DNA of 64,000 nt from Dasypus novemcinctus (Eukaryota > Chordata > Mammalia > Cingulata > Dasypodidae): the NCBI RefSeq assembly GCF_030445035.2, contig NC_080677.1, positions 156,861,169 through 156,925,168 on the forward strand. The letters are read 5' to 3'. This document shows, piece by piece, positions 1-12,098 of this stretch. Position 1 is the stretch's first letter. Each line of letters starts with the position of its first letter. The notes under the pieces were generated by a model. It was not told the origin of the DNA. It searched no databases and saw nothing but the letters and a program-made list of their open reading frames with translations. Both the position numbers and the translations under genes were made by a program.

Positions 1-49
1 TGCTAATGAATCCCAACCCCGCCAGCCCAGGGCCCTAAAGCGCTGGTGA

Positions 50-461
50 GGGAAGCAGAGGTGGCTCAAGGGATAGAGCATCCGCCTATCACGTGGAGGG
101 TCCAGGGTTCAAACCCCAGGCCTCATTGACCTATGTAGAGCTGGCCCATGCGCAGTGCTGATGCACGCAAGGAGTGCCCTGCCACGCAGGGGTGTCCCCC
201 GTGTAGGGGAGCCCCATGCACAAGGAGTGCGCCCCGTAAGGAGAGCTACCCCGTGTGAGAAAAGCGCAGCCTGCCCAGGAGTGGCGCTGCACACACGGAG
301 AGCTGACACAGCAAGATGATGCAACAAAAAGAGACACAGATTCCCAGTGCCGCCGACAAGAATACAGGTGGACACAGAACACACAGCGAATGGACACACA
401 GAGCAGCCAGGGGGGAGGGGAGAGAAATAAATTAAAAAAAAATAAGTCTAAAAAAAGAAAA
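50..461 (+). mobile_element. DAS-type tRNA-derived SINE
   Basis: Non-coding retroposon moved by L1 enzymes. The tRNA-like head (GGTGGCTCAA A-box region, GGTTCAAACC B-box at about 108-117) is followed by the GC-rich body and an A-rich tail from about 427. The head starts with the 'tggctcaa...gatagag' variant, which separates it from the copies starting 'cttggcccagtgg'. The flanks gctggtga (42-49) and gctggcga (464-471) are a possible weak target duplication with one mismatch. Apparent reading frames on either strand are by-products of the GC-rich body. Confidence 0.93.
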
Positions 462-471
462 CAGCTGGCGA

Positions 472-2275
472 CAGGAGTGATAATCCCAGGGGCCCAGGCA
501 GCCCGAGCCTTCCAGGGCTCCTTCTCGATGGGGCCTGGAACACCGGGGGGCTAGGAGCCATTGGGGGCAGGGCCGCTTGGGTGGCACCTGTCCCGGAGGC
601 AGGGCGGGAATCCGCGCAGCCACAGGTGCCAGCTGTGGGGCACATTGTTAGGGGAAGGCCTCTGCCGCCTTGGAGGTGAAGGAGCAGAGTCAGGGGGCGC
701 CAGAGGGTCTCCTTCCGCTGAGCCCCCCGAGGGCCCCGGCCCCCTTGACTCGCCCTCTCTACTGAGGGGCCTTGAATGCTCCTGGTTCTAAGGAGCGTAA
801 AGATTCTGGAAATGCCGGCAGGAAGCAAACAAGGAAAAGGGAAAGGTTTCCACCTGGAAGAAGGACGGAGCATTTGGGGAAGGGGGCACACGTGTCATTA
901 GTACAAGTGTCAAGAGGTAGAGCAACTCGCTGACGGAAAGCGCTGTGCGCCTGGCCTCACTTCCCACTCTCCCTCCAGCCTCTCCTGTCTGTTTTCCACC
1001 CAGCAGCGGGACTACCTTTGAAATACACAAATCAGAATGTGCCGAGGGCCTCTCAGCAGCTTCTCACCGAACTTTGAAGAAAACCCAGACTCCTTCCTCT
1101 GGAAAGGCCCTGGAAGATCTCCCTTTACCTACCGCTCCAGCCAACTCTCTGGCAGGTTCTGCTTCGCTCGCCGTGGTCCCCCAAGGGTCACCGCTCCTTT
1201 CCAGGAACTGTGCGTGTCCACAACAGCCCCATTGCCCCTGCAGACCCTTCGGCCTGGACTGCTGGGACTCCTTCCCGGCCCCCACAGGGCGGGCGCCTCC
1301 CCTGACCGCCTCCTCTGAAGAAGGCCTCCTCTCTCTGTGCGCACTCTGCTTGGTTCTTTCAGGGCGCGTCTCTATATGTGTGTGTGTGTGTTTATTGCCA
1401 GCTTTTCCCTCAAGAGTCAAACCCTCATGAAGGCAGAGCTGAGCTTCCTATCCTGGCAATCATGGGTGGCTGGATTACTAAGTCTTCCACCTCTAGTCTT
1501 TGATTTGGCTGCTCACAATTAGGAAACAGAGGGTTTGGGTTTTGCTCTCCGAGACACTGCTCAAACTTTCTTGGCACGCCTCAATTGGAGGGAACGCAAA
1601 CAATTAAGGACCCTGCAGGAAGTCATTGGACAGGGAGGAGAGGCTGCTTTTGCTCAGTCCTGAATAATTACTCCAGCAACAACAGCTCTTACTTGTTCTA
1701 GAGTTTAAGATTTGCCTCTCACACACTAAAAGGATCGAAAGCCGAATTTCCTTCTAAGAGTGATTACAGATGACTTCTGTGTGTGTGTGTGCATGAGCGG
1801 GTGTGTTTATCATAGCCTCGTGGACACAAATACTGGAAGGAGTGGAGGCGCACAGAAATTCTGTCTGGTGCTTTTGTATAAACAGAAATTCCCCTTTGCA
1901 AAAGGCTAAAAAATTCCAGGCAAATCTGGAAAATCTGTTTTTTGTCTAAATCCTCTTAGAGCACTTTCTTAAGGATTTATGATGTCTAAGAAATTTTATA
2001 CCTCAAGACACTGGATGCCAAGATGGACAAAAATGAGAAGGAATAGTTGGAAAGAATTCTACCTCTATACAGCATTCCACTTCCAAAATGGTTATTTAAT
2101 GTGGCTCCAGGAAAATACGTAAGGGAAACTTCTGTTACCTGGCTGTAGAATTTACAGCAAGGTATTTATTTCTACAGACAGAAAAAGGGCCTATCACAAA
2201 GCAACAGAGGCCGTCCAGGAATGGGCACTAGGAAAGGACCTCAAGAAGCCAGAGTCGGCTGGAAGACGCCTCCGG
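472..2275. other. Unique GC-moderate sequence, no gene recognised
   Basis: The first 900 bases are GC-rich and carry overlapping open frames on both strands with proline- and serine-rich, low-information translations. None resembles a known protein and none has convincing splice signals. A short TG dinucleotide run lies at about 1376-1394 and a second at about 1782-1792. From about 1500 onward the sequence is AT-rich and unremarkable. Confidence 0.6.
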
Positions 2276-2522
2276 GTGGTGGAGACTTGACTCTGGATTC
2301 TTAGCATCTGAGTTCAAGTTCCCGCAGTTGCTCCCCAGGAGGCAGCCTTGTTCACTGACCTCTGAGTTTCAGTTTTCTGACCTGTAAAATGGGAACACAA
2401 TAATATATATTTTTCAATTCTGGTATTGTGAGGTTAGATTTTTTTTTTTAAGTGTTCAGAAAACCCTTAGCATAGGACCCCTCAACAGTAACTAGTTAGC
2501 AAACATTAGCCTTCATTATTTG
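2276..2522 (+). mobile_element. MIR SINE, old
   Basis: The stretch with 'ctgacctctgagtttcagttttctg' followed by 'acctgtaaaatggga' is the conserved MIR core and 3' half, which normally reads as cctcagtttcctcatctgtaaaatgggg. It is diverged and lacks clear target duplications, as expected for a mammal-wide element. Confidence 0.75.
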
Positions 2523-2529
2523 CCAAACT

Positions 2530-2690
2530 CAGCATTGTCCAATAAAAACCAATGTGAGCCACATACGTAATTTTACATCTTTTCGGAATTACTTTTAATC
2601 ATGTATTTTATTTAACTCGATGTTGCCAACATATTATCATTTCAACAAGTAATCGGTAGAAATACTTAGCGAGATCATTTACTTTCTTTT
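2530..2690 (-). mobile_element. hAT-like MITE fragment
   Basis: It begins gcattgtccaata and continues with gagccacatacgtaatttta. This matches, in reverse complement, the right half of the element at 22453-22735. Both carry the ACTGTCCAATA-type terminus seen in MER3-like non-autonomous hAT elements. Only one end is present here. The exact family name is uncertain. Confidence 0.6.
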
Positions 2691-2734
2691 TTCTTTTCCT
2701 GCTAAGCCTTAGCACTCCAGCGAGTGTTCTCCGT

Positions 2735-3340
2735 TTAACAGCTCCCGTCCGCGCAGACCGCGGCATGTGCAGGGCCGACTCGCCCCCGGTGGCCGGTGCG
2801 CAGGGCCCTGGACCGCGCAGTCCAGCTGCGTGCCCGAATCCCAGGAATGCGCCCCCATCCGCACAAACCCTCTGCGCCTGTCACACGGGCGGGTTGCAGC
2901 TGGCAATCTCCTCCCGGCCCGCGGCAGGTCCCGGCGCACGGTCGAGCCGCAGATGAAAGCACGCTGGGTGAGGTCCCTGTCTGCGGGTCGGCTCGCGCTC
3001 GCCCGCGGCTCGGCCCCGCTCCGCAAGCGCTCCTGGCACCGCCCGGGACGCTGCAAGGGGATCTGTTGGTTTTCTGAACTTCAGTTTTGAGAGAGCTGTG
3101 AGGGCACTCGGTAGAGCCGAGGGCATGGTTTGCTTCCGCAGGAGTCTTCCTAGTATTTAGGGCTGAATTGTGCCTTTGGGTTCCAAAATGGAAGGACTCG
3201 CCTGCGCCCGAGCCCCCAGCAAGAAGGTCAGGCGAAGGGCCCTCGTGGTGTGCCCTGTCCTTCCCACGGCGACCAGCAGGGGGCAGCCGAACACCTTGGG
3301 CAGTACTTGAAGCCTCTGGACACGAGGAAGCGCAGCCGTG
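2735..3340. promoter_or_regulatory. CpG-rich block, possible CpG island
   Basis: CpG dinucleotides are dense here (gtccgcgcagaccgcgg, gctcgcgctcgcccgcgg and many others), while the flanking DNA is AT-rich and CpG-poor. Unmethylated CpG islands usually mark mammalian promoters, so this could be a promoter or first exon of an unseen transcript. A donor-like gtgagg follows cacgctgg at about 2967. No TATA box or protein frame is convincing. It is not part of either processed pseudogene. Confidence 0.45.
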
Positions 3341-3988
3341 GCGGCCCCGTGGGGTTGCTGGAAAAGGCAGCGGTCAAGTTTATAAGACAGTTATAGAGTT
3401 GTGGTGAAGCCATTACAGTGAAGGCTGAAGGGGATATTCCAGTCTAAATCTCTGTTTTTACTTGCTTCAAAAGTGCTGAAACGCTTTTGGGGTTGTTTTA
3501 TACATTTACTTTCTCAGCTTAGGGGACTGTAAATTTGAATCATAGAATTCAAATAATGTGCCATAATGCATATTTTTATTAATAAATATTATTGTTCCCC
3601 CTCTTTCTTCCACACCACTAACACTTAGTCAAAAAAAAATTTTTTTAAAGTGTCGAGTGTTACTGCAGAGCACTTGCTTTGCAAATCTGCAGCTTCACTG
3701 AGCAACATTCATGTTAGGCAAGGTTTTAAACTCCATGCTGACAGCCTATGGCTCTCTCATTTCCCACAATTAAATAACTTTCCTGAGATTGCCGCTTCTC
3801 AGAAGGATACATGAGAATTAAAAACCAGCAGATATCAAAGATCAAATCTCTGATTATATCGTCCTTGAACTCAATACTTTGTGGGCCATTAGCTTATTTC
3901 AACTTCAAAGAACAATTAGAAATACTCAGATAATTAGGTGATTATAATGAACCATTATTTTTGTCAGGCTGGCAAGGTAGATACTATA
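3341..3988. other. AT-rich unique sequence, nothing recognised
   Basis: I see no open frame of interest, no recognisable repeat and no RNA gene in this stretch. It ends at the poly-T that marks the 3' tail of the TSPAN3 retrocopy. Confidence 0.5.
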
Positions 3989-3989
3989 C

Positions 3990-5616
<1,627 letters not shown>

Positions 5617-5744
5617 TTAAAGATGCGTTTTCATCGTACAGTGGTGGAAATTATTAAGTAAAAACAAATTACTCGCAACAAAAAGGTAAACCAAATGGAT
5701 TTTGATTTGCGTTTATTGTGGTATTTTCTCATTAACTTTTCATT

Positions 5745-6160
5745 CACGTGTCCAGCGCATTAAATATTTGGTAGGTGTCTACTGCGGGAAAGGCATAGAA
5801 CTGGGCACGCTGGGGGTGCGGTGATGGTCTTTTCCTAGACGCTCACAGTGTAGCGTGAGGACACACACCCAATGTTCGGGTGAGTGTAATAAGGCTCTCG
5901 GTGAAGAGAAACGCTCTAGGGAATAATCTGGAAAGGTTTCTGAGAGCACGTGGCATTTAAAATGGGTCTTAAAAGATAAGCAGAAACTCCCTAAGTGTTC
6001 ACAGGGGAGAGCTGGATAAAAGGATCAGCATAACCCAAGGCTCTAAGGGCAGAAAAGACCAACAATGATATTTTAGGCAGAAACTGTCAAATCTCAGAGA
6101 GGCTCCCAGGTATGGGTTTGAGATTTTGGCAACACCAGGCTGACAGATGATGGAGCAGGT
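5745..6160 (-). mobile_element. L2 3' region, old
   Basis: The order 'aaatatttggtaggtgtctact', 'ggcatagaactgggcacgctggggg' and 'gacgctcacagtgtag' follows the complement of the L2 3' end (tatttattgagcacctactatgtgcc... and onward). It is strongly diverged and the right boundary is approximate. Confidence 0.5.
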
Positions 6161-6955
6161 CTGGAAGAGAGGAGGGAAGGCAGTGGGCCTGGGGTCAGCG
6201 TGGACAGCCAAGTGGGTCAAGTCACGGTGTCCCCAAAGCACGGTGTCCTAGGCCTGGTCCGTGTAATTCAAGGAGGTCCGGCTGGTGGAGCAGGGGACTG
6301 TGCTGGGAAATCCAGTCCAACATAGAAGTCAAGAGTTCTGGGTGAGATCCAGCCCTGGGAAGAGCCCCGGCCGGACTTGTGCAGAACTGCTCATCATCGT
6401 TTCAGACAGGGAAATGTGCACCAGAGGGGAGGAGAACAAGGAGCAAAAGCAGCCCAGAAAGGAGGCTGATGGCTGATCTCCAAGGAGAGGTGGCGATGCT
6501 GACTCACGCTTGGCTCCCTGGTTCTAGAACTTACTATCAGCAGCAGATCTTGGGCAGGGAAGTGCTCAGGCACCCAGGAGATTTGACCAGGCCAATAACC
6601 TTGGCCACTGGGAAGCAGGAGAGAATCCCAAACCACTCCAGAAGTGGGGGCAGAGGCTGCCAATTCGCTTCTGCCAGGATAATCTTGGGGCCTGGGAGCC
6701 TGCCCTCTAGGAACTGTTGCCACCCTGTGGTGAGGATGCCAATCTCCTTCCAAGCTTCAGGACCCCTCAGGACAGGGAGCAGGGCAGCGAAAGAAAGCAC
6801 CTCTGCCCTCACGGTGCCTCCCTGCGCCTCATCCAAAAAGGCCAAAGAAAGGCTGACGGCTGGGGGTGGCAAGGGGCCTAAGGAGGTGCCAGAGGATGCC
6901 GGGGAGAAGCGTGGAAAAGGGGAAGGAGGACTTTTGAAGAAGACTGAAAACTGCC
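6161..6955. other. Unique sequence, no gene
   Basis: An open frame runs through this stretch and on into the antisense of the SINE at 6956. Its translation has no family resemblance, and its C-terminal third is only the SINE. I regard the frame as chance. Confidence 0.55.
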
Positions 6956-7372
6956 TTTCTTCTTTTTTAGATTTATTTTTTATTTATCTCTCCCCTTCCC
7001 TCCGCCCCAGTTGTCTGCTCTCTATCCATTTTGCTGTGTGTTCTTCTGTGATCACTTCTATCCTTATCAGCGGCACTGGAATCTGTGTTTCTTTTTGTTG
7101 CATCATCTTGTTGCGTCAGCTCTCCGTGTGTGTGGTGCCATTCCTGGGCAGGCTGCACTTTCTTTCGCGCTGGGCGGCTCTCCTTATGGGGCGCACTCCT
7201 TTCGCGTGGGGCTCCCCTACGCGGGGGACACCCCTGCGTGGCAGGACACTCCTTGCGCGCATCAGCACTGCGCGTGGGCCAGCTCCACACGCGTCAAGGA
7301 GGCCCGGGGTTTGAACCGCGGACCTCCCATGTGGTAGACGGACGCCCTAACCACTGGGCCAAGTCTGCTTCC
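6956..7372 (-). mobile_element. DAS-type SINE
   Basis: Reverse-complement DAS copy with the tail as poly-T/(ATTT) at the left and the head ending gccaagtctgcttccc at the right. Target duplication: ctgaaaactgcc (6944-6955) and ctgaaaactacc (7373-7384), one mismatch. The head belongs to the 'cttggcccagtggttaggg' variant. Confidence 0.95.
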
Positions 7373-7439
7373 CTGAAAACTACCATTGTAAAGTGGATAA
7401 TTGGAGGACAGGTGAAGGACGTGTAGACCACCTGGAATG

Positions 7440-7625
7440 GGGAAGCCCGGGGCCTCCGGGGCCAACAATCCAGGCACAAATCCCAGCCCAGCCATTTGCA
7501 AGACCTGGCGAAAGTTCTCGAATTCTTCTGCACCTGTGCCGGCACCTGCAAAAAACGGTGATGGTGATATTAAAGTATCTGCCCCCAGGCATGTTAGGAG
7601 CTGTAAGAGCACGGTGTTAACTATT
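7440..7625 (+). mobile_element. MIR SINE, diverged
   Basis: The order of an 'aatcccagcccagccatttgcaagacc'-like segment followed by 'ttctgcacctgtgccggcacctgcaaaaa' and 'tgatggtgatattaaagta' follows the MIR consensus. Divergence is high. Confidence 0.5.
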
Positions 7626-7639
7626 TTTATTCAAGACAA

Positions 7640-9570
7640 CCAGACCGAGTGTGACAGATCATCTTGGGGAAAATCCAGTGGGCGACAGAGGCAGAAGAGA
7701 ACCCACCCGGGCGGTGCCGACAGCAATTCAGGGTGTCGGCCCTTCCACTGCCGGGTGGCTGAGCTTTATTTCCCTTCACCCGCTTATCACCCCCTGACAG
7801 TTCTAATCACCAGCCTCTGCCACTGGTGAGGACAAGGACTCAGGTTGGGTTTTGTTCACAATGAACACAATAGTTTGAAAAATAAACAACTACTTAAAAT
7901 AAATTAACTTGTATGGGAAGTCTGCTCAGAATTAATCCTGAGTTCACCGAGAGTAGCCAAGGAGGGGCAGATGGAAGAGGAAGGGCTGGGGCAGGGGTGG
8001 CAGGTTTGTCGTGGGGCAGCAGGGTGGGTGAAAGAATGAAGGAAGCAGAGGCTATGGGTTCAGGCTGCAGAGATGTAGCCGCGTTCTGGAAACGTCCCTG
8101 GGAGGATTGACTGGGACCCAGGCCAGGGAGATTCGTGTGCATTTTGTCTATCTTAGCTTATCCCTCCTTTGCTATTAAGGTTTGGAAATTTTCCTTTATC
8201 TAGGTAAAAAGATATATTAAGTTGTTTATAATGTTCTCTTATTTGCTTAACCTCTTCCATGGTGTTCAATCACTTTTCCTATTCCAGTGATAAACATTTC
8301 GAGGATTGCTCTTTTTTTTTGTGCAGCATTTTCTTATGAAAGGAACCCCATTTGAATGTATTTATTCATTTAAATTATGTTCCGGTTTCTAATTTGCTCG
8401 TTCCTAAGTTATGTTATTACTTTCTTCCTTCTGATATCGTCAAGCTTTTATTTTCTGTCCTTTCCTCCTTTTCTAAAGCCGTGAGTTGAGTGTTGATTAA
8501 TTTCTAAACAAAACACCTGCGTGGTTGCTGACATCCTGGCTTTGTCGGAGGACTCCCCAGCGCCTGGAGGGTGGCACGCAGGGAGCCTCTGCTATTTTGC
8601 ATCCAGGTGCCTGAGTTTTTAAAATGGTTCACAATGCCAAACCCTGAACTGCAATCATTTCCTTTGCTTGAATAGCTCTAGTCAATAGAAACTGTAGTAA
8701 CATCTGAGGTTTATCCATGTATACAAAGTCAGCTGAAGGTCAGCTCACAAAGAGGGGGAGAAGCTAAAGGCAGTTTCTGCACCAGTAGCCTAGTTGGTTT
8801 ATTTGAACTGCACTTCCACCTTCTGGCAACTAGAAAAACATCTGGAGGGAACTGTCTTTTCGTGCACAAAATCCTGGCTTAATTAATTCACCTCCCTGGA
8901 ACTAAGTTGGTTCCTGAAAAGCTTAAGAACCTGGGCTACTAAATATAAAAAGGACATTTTAACATAATAAACTAGTTTAGTAAACACCGTGTGTATTTTT
9001 TGTTAAAGAAGACATGCTACCTTCAGAAAAGTATCAATTTCTTTTTAAAAAGACAAAAAACAGAACTAAACAAAATCCCGGGAAAGAGTCTCTGAAAAGA
9101 AAAAAATCAGCCCTATCCCTCAGTCAAAACTGGGTCTTGCACAAACAGCCCTCCTCAACCCAAACAAAGCACTGCAATTTGTCTTGCAAGTGGAACAGAA
9201 AACATATGCCTTAGTTACTGAACTTGAGCAGTAAGGGGAATCACTGCAGAGCACATCCTGATGGATCACTTCAACACCCACCAGTCCAGTTTAAAAATAT
9301 TTGTTTATAGTTCCAGCTTGTACATACGCCATAGGTATTTTGAACAATAAACCATGTATTGTCCCATTATTTTTTAATGGCAGTTCTTAAAGCTCAAGCA
9401 AACCATTAAGATTATAAAGGGCTCTCTTGTAAGAAATTTTCAGATGGTGGAGATACGTTAAGGAGAAGCTGTGAAAGCTAAATAAACCTAGTTATTTTAT
9501 TGACTAAAATGCTGAGGAAAAGTAGAATATAGTTTTCTCATGGGGAAAAAAACAACTTTTTCCGGACTTT
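7640..9570. other. Unique sequence, no gene recognised
   Basis: No open frame resembles a known protein. Several AT-rich tracts around 8160-8480 could be very old LINE remnants, but I cannot support a specific call. Confidence 0.5.
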
Positions 9571-9584
9571 AAAAACTAAGCCTA

Positions 9585-9982
9585 GGCGGCAGACTTGGCC
9601 CAGTGGTTAGGGCTCCGTCTGCCACATGGGAGGTCCGCAGTTCAAACCCCGGGCCTCCTTGACCCGTGTGGAGCTGGCCATGCGCAGTGCTGATGCACGC
9701 AAGCAGTATCCTGCCACGCAGGGGTGTCCCCCGCGTAGGGGAGCCCCATGTGCAAGGAGTGCACCCGTAAGGAGAGCCGCCCAGCGCGAAAGAAAGTGCA
9801 GCCTGCCCAGAAATGGTGCCGCACACACAGAGAAGTGACACAACAAGATGACGCAACAAAAAGAAACACGTGCCGCTGACAACAACAGAAGCAGACAAAG
9901 AAGACGCAGCAAAATAGATACAATGAACAGACAATCAGGGTGGGGGGGGAAGGGGAGAGAAATAATAAATAAATAAATCTTA
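9585..9982 (+). mobile_element. DAS-type SINE with exact target duplication
   Basis: Complete element with head 'cggcagacttggcccagtgg', B-box ggttcaaacc-like at about 9640-9650, GC-rich body, and tail aaataataaataaataaatct. Flanking duplication aaaaactaagccta occurs at 9571-9584 and 9983-9996 without a mismatch, which suggests a fairly young insertion. Confidence 0.96.
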
Positions 9983-9994
9983 AAAAACTAAGCC

Positions 9995-10041
9995 TATATA
10001 TATATATAGATATATATATATATATATCTATATATATATAT
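9995..10041. repeat. (TA)n microsatellite
   Basis: Imperfect TA run with a few GA/CT interruptions, starting at the right target duplication of the preceding SINE. Confidence 0.95.
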
Positions 10042-10900
10042 GCAGACAACTTGAAATAATGCCAACTCTATGGGAGGAGAAAGAGTTTCGATTTTTTTTT
10101 TCCAAAAAAGGAAACATAACAGGTTTAAGGGAAAAACAGACAGACCCTCTGGCACGGCCCAGGCTCTGAGGAACAGAGCACCACACGAGAATGACTTATG
10201 TACAGTAATCTCATCCTCACAGTCCTGGCTGGGGCTTACGCTTCCCGCAGCGGGACTCCTAGGTCAAAAGTGTGTTAAAAGCTTGTAATGACCGAGAAAA
10301 GAGGGGACAGTGGGGAATGGGGAGGAAAGACTGCACACGCGGGTCTATTATAGACATGATGTTGAGCAGCACAAAAATAGAACCCTGCCAAGAGTCCCCC
10401 AAAATGGGGAAAACCCTGTTTTTACTGCTGAGCATGAGAACGCTGAAAAGAGTGGAACAAATTCGCTGGAAACTAGAGCATCTCCCACATTCGCGAGATG
10501 ACTATGTTCACTTGGATGCTACATGTTAGGAAAACATTGAGAATGTATTTGAGTAAAACAAAATGAAAGCAAAAGGCCACAATGTGAATCTTAGAAACGG
10601 GAAAAACGTCAGATTTACAGCCAAGTTGGGGGTGATTCTGATCATTCTTATACATGACATAATCCATAGAAAGAAAGGTCAAAAAAAGAATCTTCATATT
10701 ATGCAGCTTTGGGCTGATGTTGACATAGGATAGCAGTGATAGTTCAACGAATGCGCCACACGTACAACTAAAACGTCCCCTTCTGCTTCCAAGTGAATTT
10801 AAACAACAGTCCTCCTCGGCTAATTTTTCTCCTGTGTCAAACAAACCTTCTAGGTACCGGGCCAGTTTAAGCCCCTCTTCCTTCAAACACTAGATCTGAC
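10042..10900. other. Unique sequence, no gene recognised
   Basis: No coding resemblance and no clear repeat. It lies 3' of the PAFAH1B2 retrocopy, and some of it could be 3' UTR of that copy, but I see no poly-T tail to prove it. Confidence 0.4.
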
Positions 10901-10979
10901 TATCCAGGGGCATTCTGCAGTGCCAAGTGTCTGAAGAAAGAGAAGGAGTCCGTGGTGCCAGTGATGTCACTTACCCGAG

Positions 10980-11880
10980 GACGCTGTGACGCTGTGGGCA
11001 CGGAAGGGAGCCCGTCGGGCAGTGGGGTTTGCTTCTCCTCGGGAGTTGCGCGGTCAGTTTCGTGGAGGGTTTGCAGATCTCTGCTGAGGCCCCTCCTGTG
11101 CGATGCAGAAAACCAAACGTCGTGGCAGGAGATGGCGTCATCTCCGTCCGAGGGCACGACGCCCCCGTCCGTGTCCAGGAACTGAGCCCTGGCCAGCTGC
11201 AGCAAGGACACCTTGAGAAGCGGGTCCCCTGGGCTTGCTTTTGCCTCAAAGGGTCAGGCGTCTCACCTCGAGGGAAAACACCCAAGAGGATGACTTGGGC
11301 CAGTGGCTGCCTTGGGTTGGTGAGTCGTACGGTGGCCTCGAGCCCACCTGCCACCTCTTCTGCTGTATTTTCATGGTGTTCCTGCCCAGACAACAGTGAC
11401 CTTGGGTTTGGTCCCCATTCTTTAGTCACCACAAAACACGTCTTGTTTCTCCTCCAATTGCAAACTTCAGTGCATGGAGGGGAGAAGCTCTCGCCGCGTC
11501 TGCACAGCGGCAGTAACTGTCCCGGGGAGCCTCCCACGAGCAGCACAGCGGCGGCCTCTTTGCAGGTCAGGACAAATGGTTGCGCGGAGATGACCCGGCT
11601 GTCATCTCCGTGAAGGTCCTCAGCTGCACGTGGAACAGCGGCTGGGTTTGAGGCTCCGCGGTTCATGCTACAGCTCCGAGCCACAGGTTCCCACGCTCTG
11701 CAAGCACTCACGCAGGCTGAGGGCCGCTGTGGCTGCGGCAGCGGCGGGTGGCGCTTGCTCTGTCCCAGCACCGGCAGCGGCCTGTTTTGGTAATTTTACA
11801 GACAGCTTTGCTTTTTCCCTTTGCCGCAGTTTTCCAGCCTCACCCAAATGTTGCGCCTGATACTGCACCCTGGACTGATG
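10980..11880 (-). pseudogene. PAFAH1B2: PAFAH1B2 processed pseudogene
   Basis: PAFAH1B2 is the alpha-2 catalytic subunit of cytosolic platelet-activating factor acetylhydrolase 1B, a serine esterase. On the minus strand the CDS-like part runs from ATG at 11664-11666 (MNRGASNPAAVPRAAED) to about 11015. Other matches are QPFVLTCKE, VLLVGGSPGQL (family VGDSMVQL, so Asp is Gly but Ser stays), HENTAEEVAGGLEA, RQPLAQVILLGVFPRGE, PDPLRQK, then in other frames LARAQFLDTDGGVVPSDG, AISCHD, FLHRTGG and TPEEKQT. The normal stop reads CGA. Exons are contiguous, so this is a retrocopy. It has several frame changes and also covers a GC-rich 5' UTR (to about 11880). The extent of 3' UTR and the insertion ends are unclear. 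No function as an enzyme is expected. Confidence 0.9.
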
Positions 11881-12098
11881 TGCAGCCTACCTCCCCCACC
11901 CCCCATGTCTGTGGGTAGAATACTCAAGAGTGACTGAGAGCTTGCCGTGGTGTTTGAGGATGTCTCATGGAGCACTGCTCTTAACCTGCGGAGGAGTTTG
12001 GTGTAACTCAGGGCGGTTACATGTGAATTCATTGCACTGTCTCCTTGCCTGCTGAATGGGAGTATTGACAGTACCTGCCTCCAAAAGCTGTTGGGAGG

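Noticed and set aside
50-120. Head regions of the SINEs as tRNA genes
   Set aside because: They keep A- and B-box-like sequence but cannot form a full cloverleaf that I could verify, and they are attached to a SINE body and tail with target duplications.
945-1430. 161-residue open frame on the plus strand
   Set aside because: Overlapping frames of similar length occur on both strands in this GC-rich part. The translation is Pro/Ser/Leu-rich with no motif, and there is no supporting splice or start context.
6379-7314. 311-residue open frame, the longest in the window
   Set aside because: The C-terminal third is antisense SINE sequence. The rest has no family resemblance. The SINE duplication at 6944-6955 shows that the frame was extended by an insertion.
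10971-11771. 266-residue open frame on the minus strand as a real gene
   Set aside because: Only the N-terminal part and a middle block follow PAFAH1B2. The frame then leaves the homology, which continues in other frames, so this is a retrocopy.
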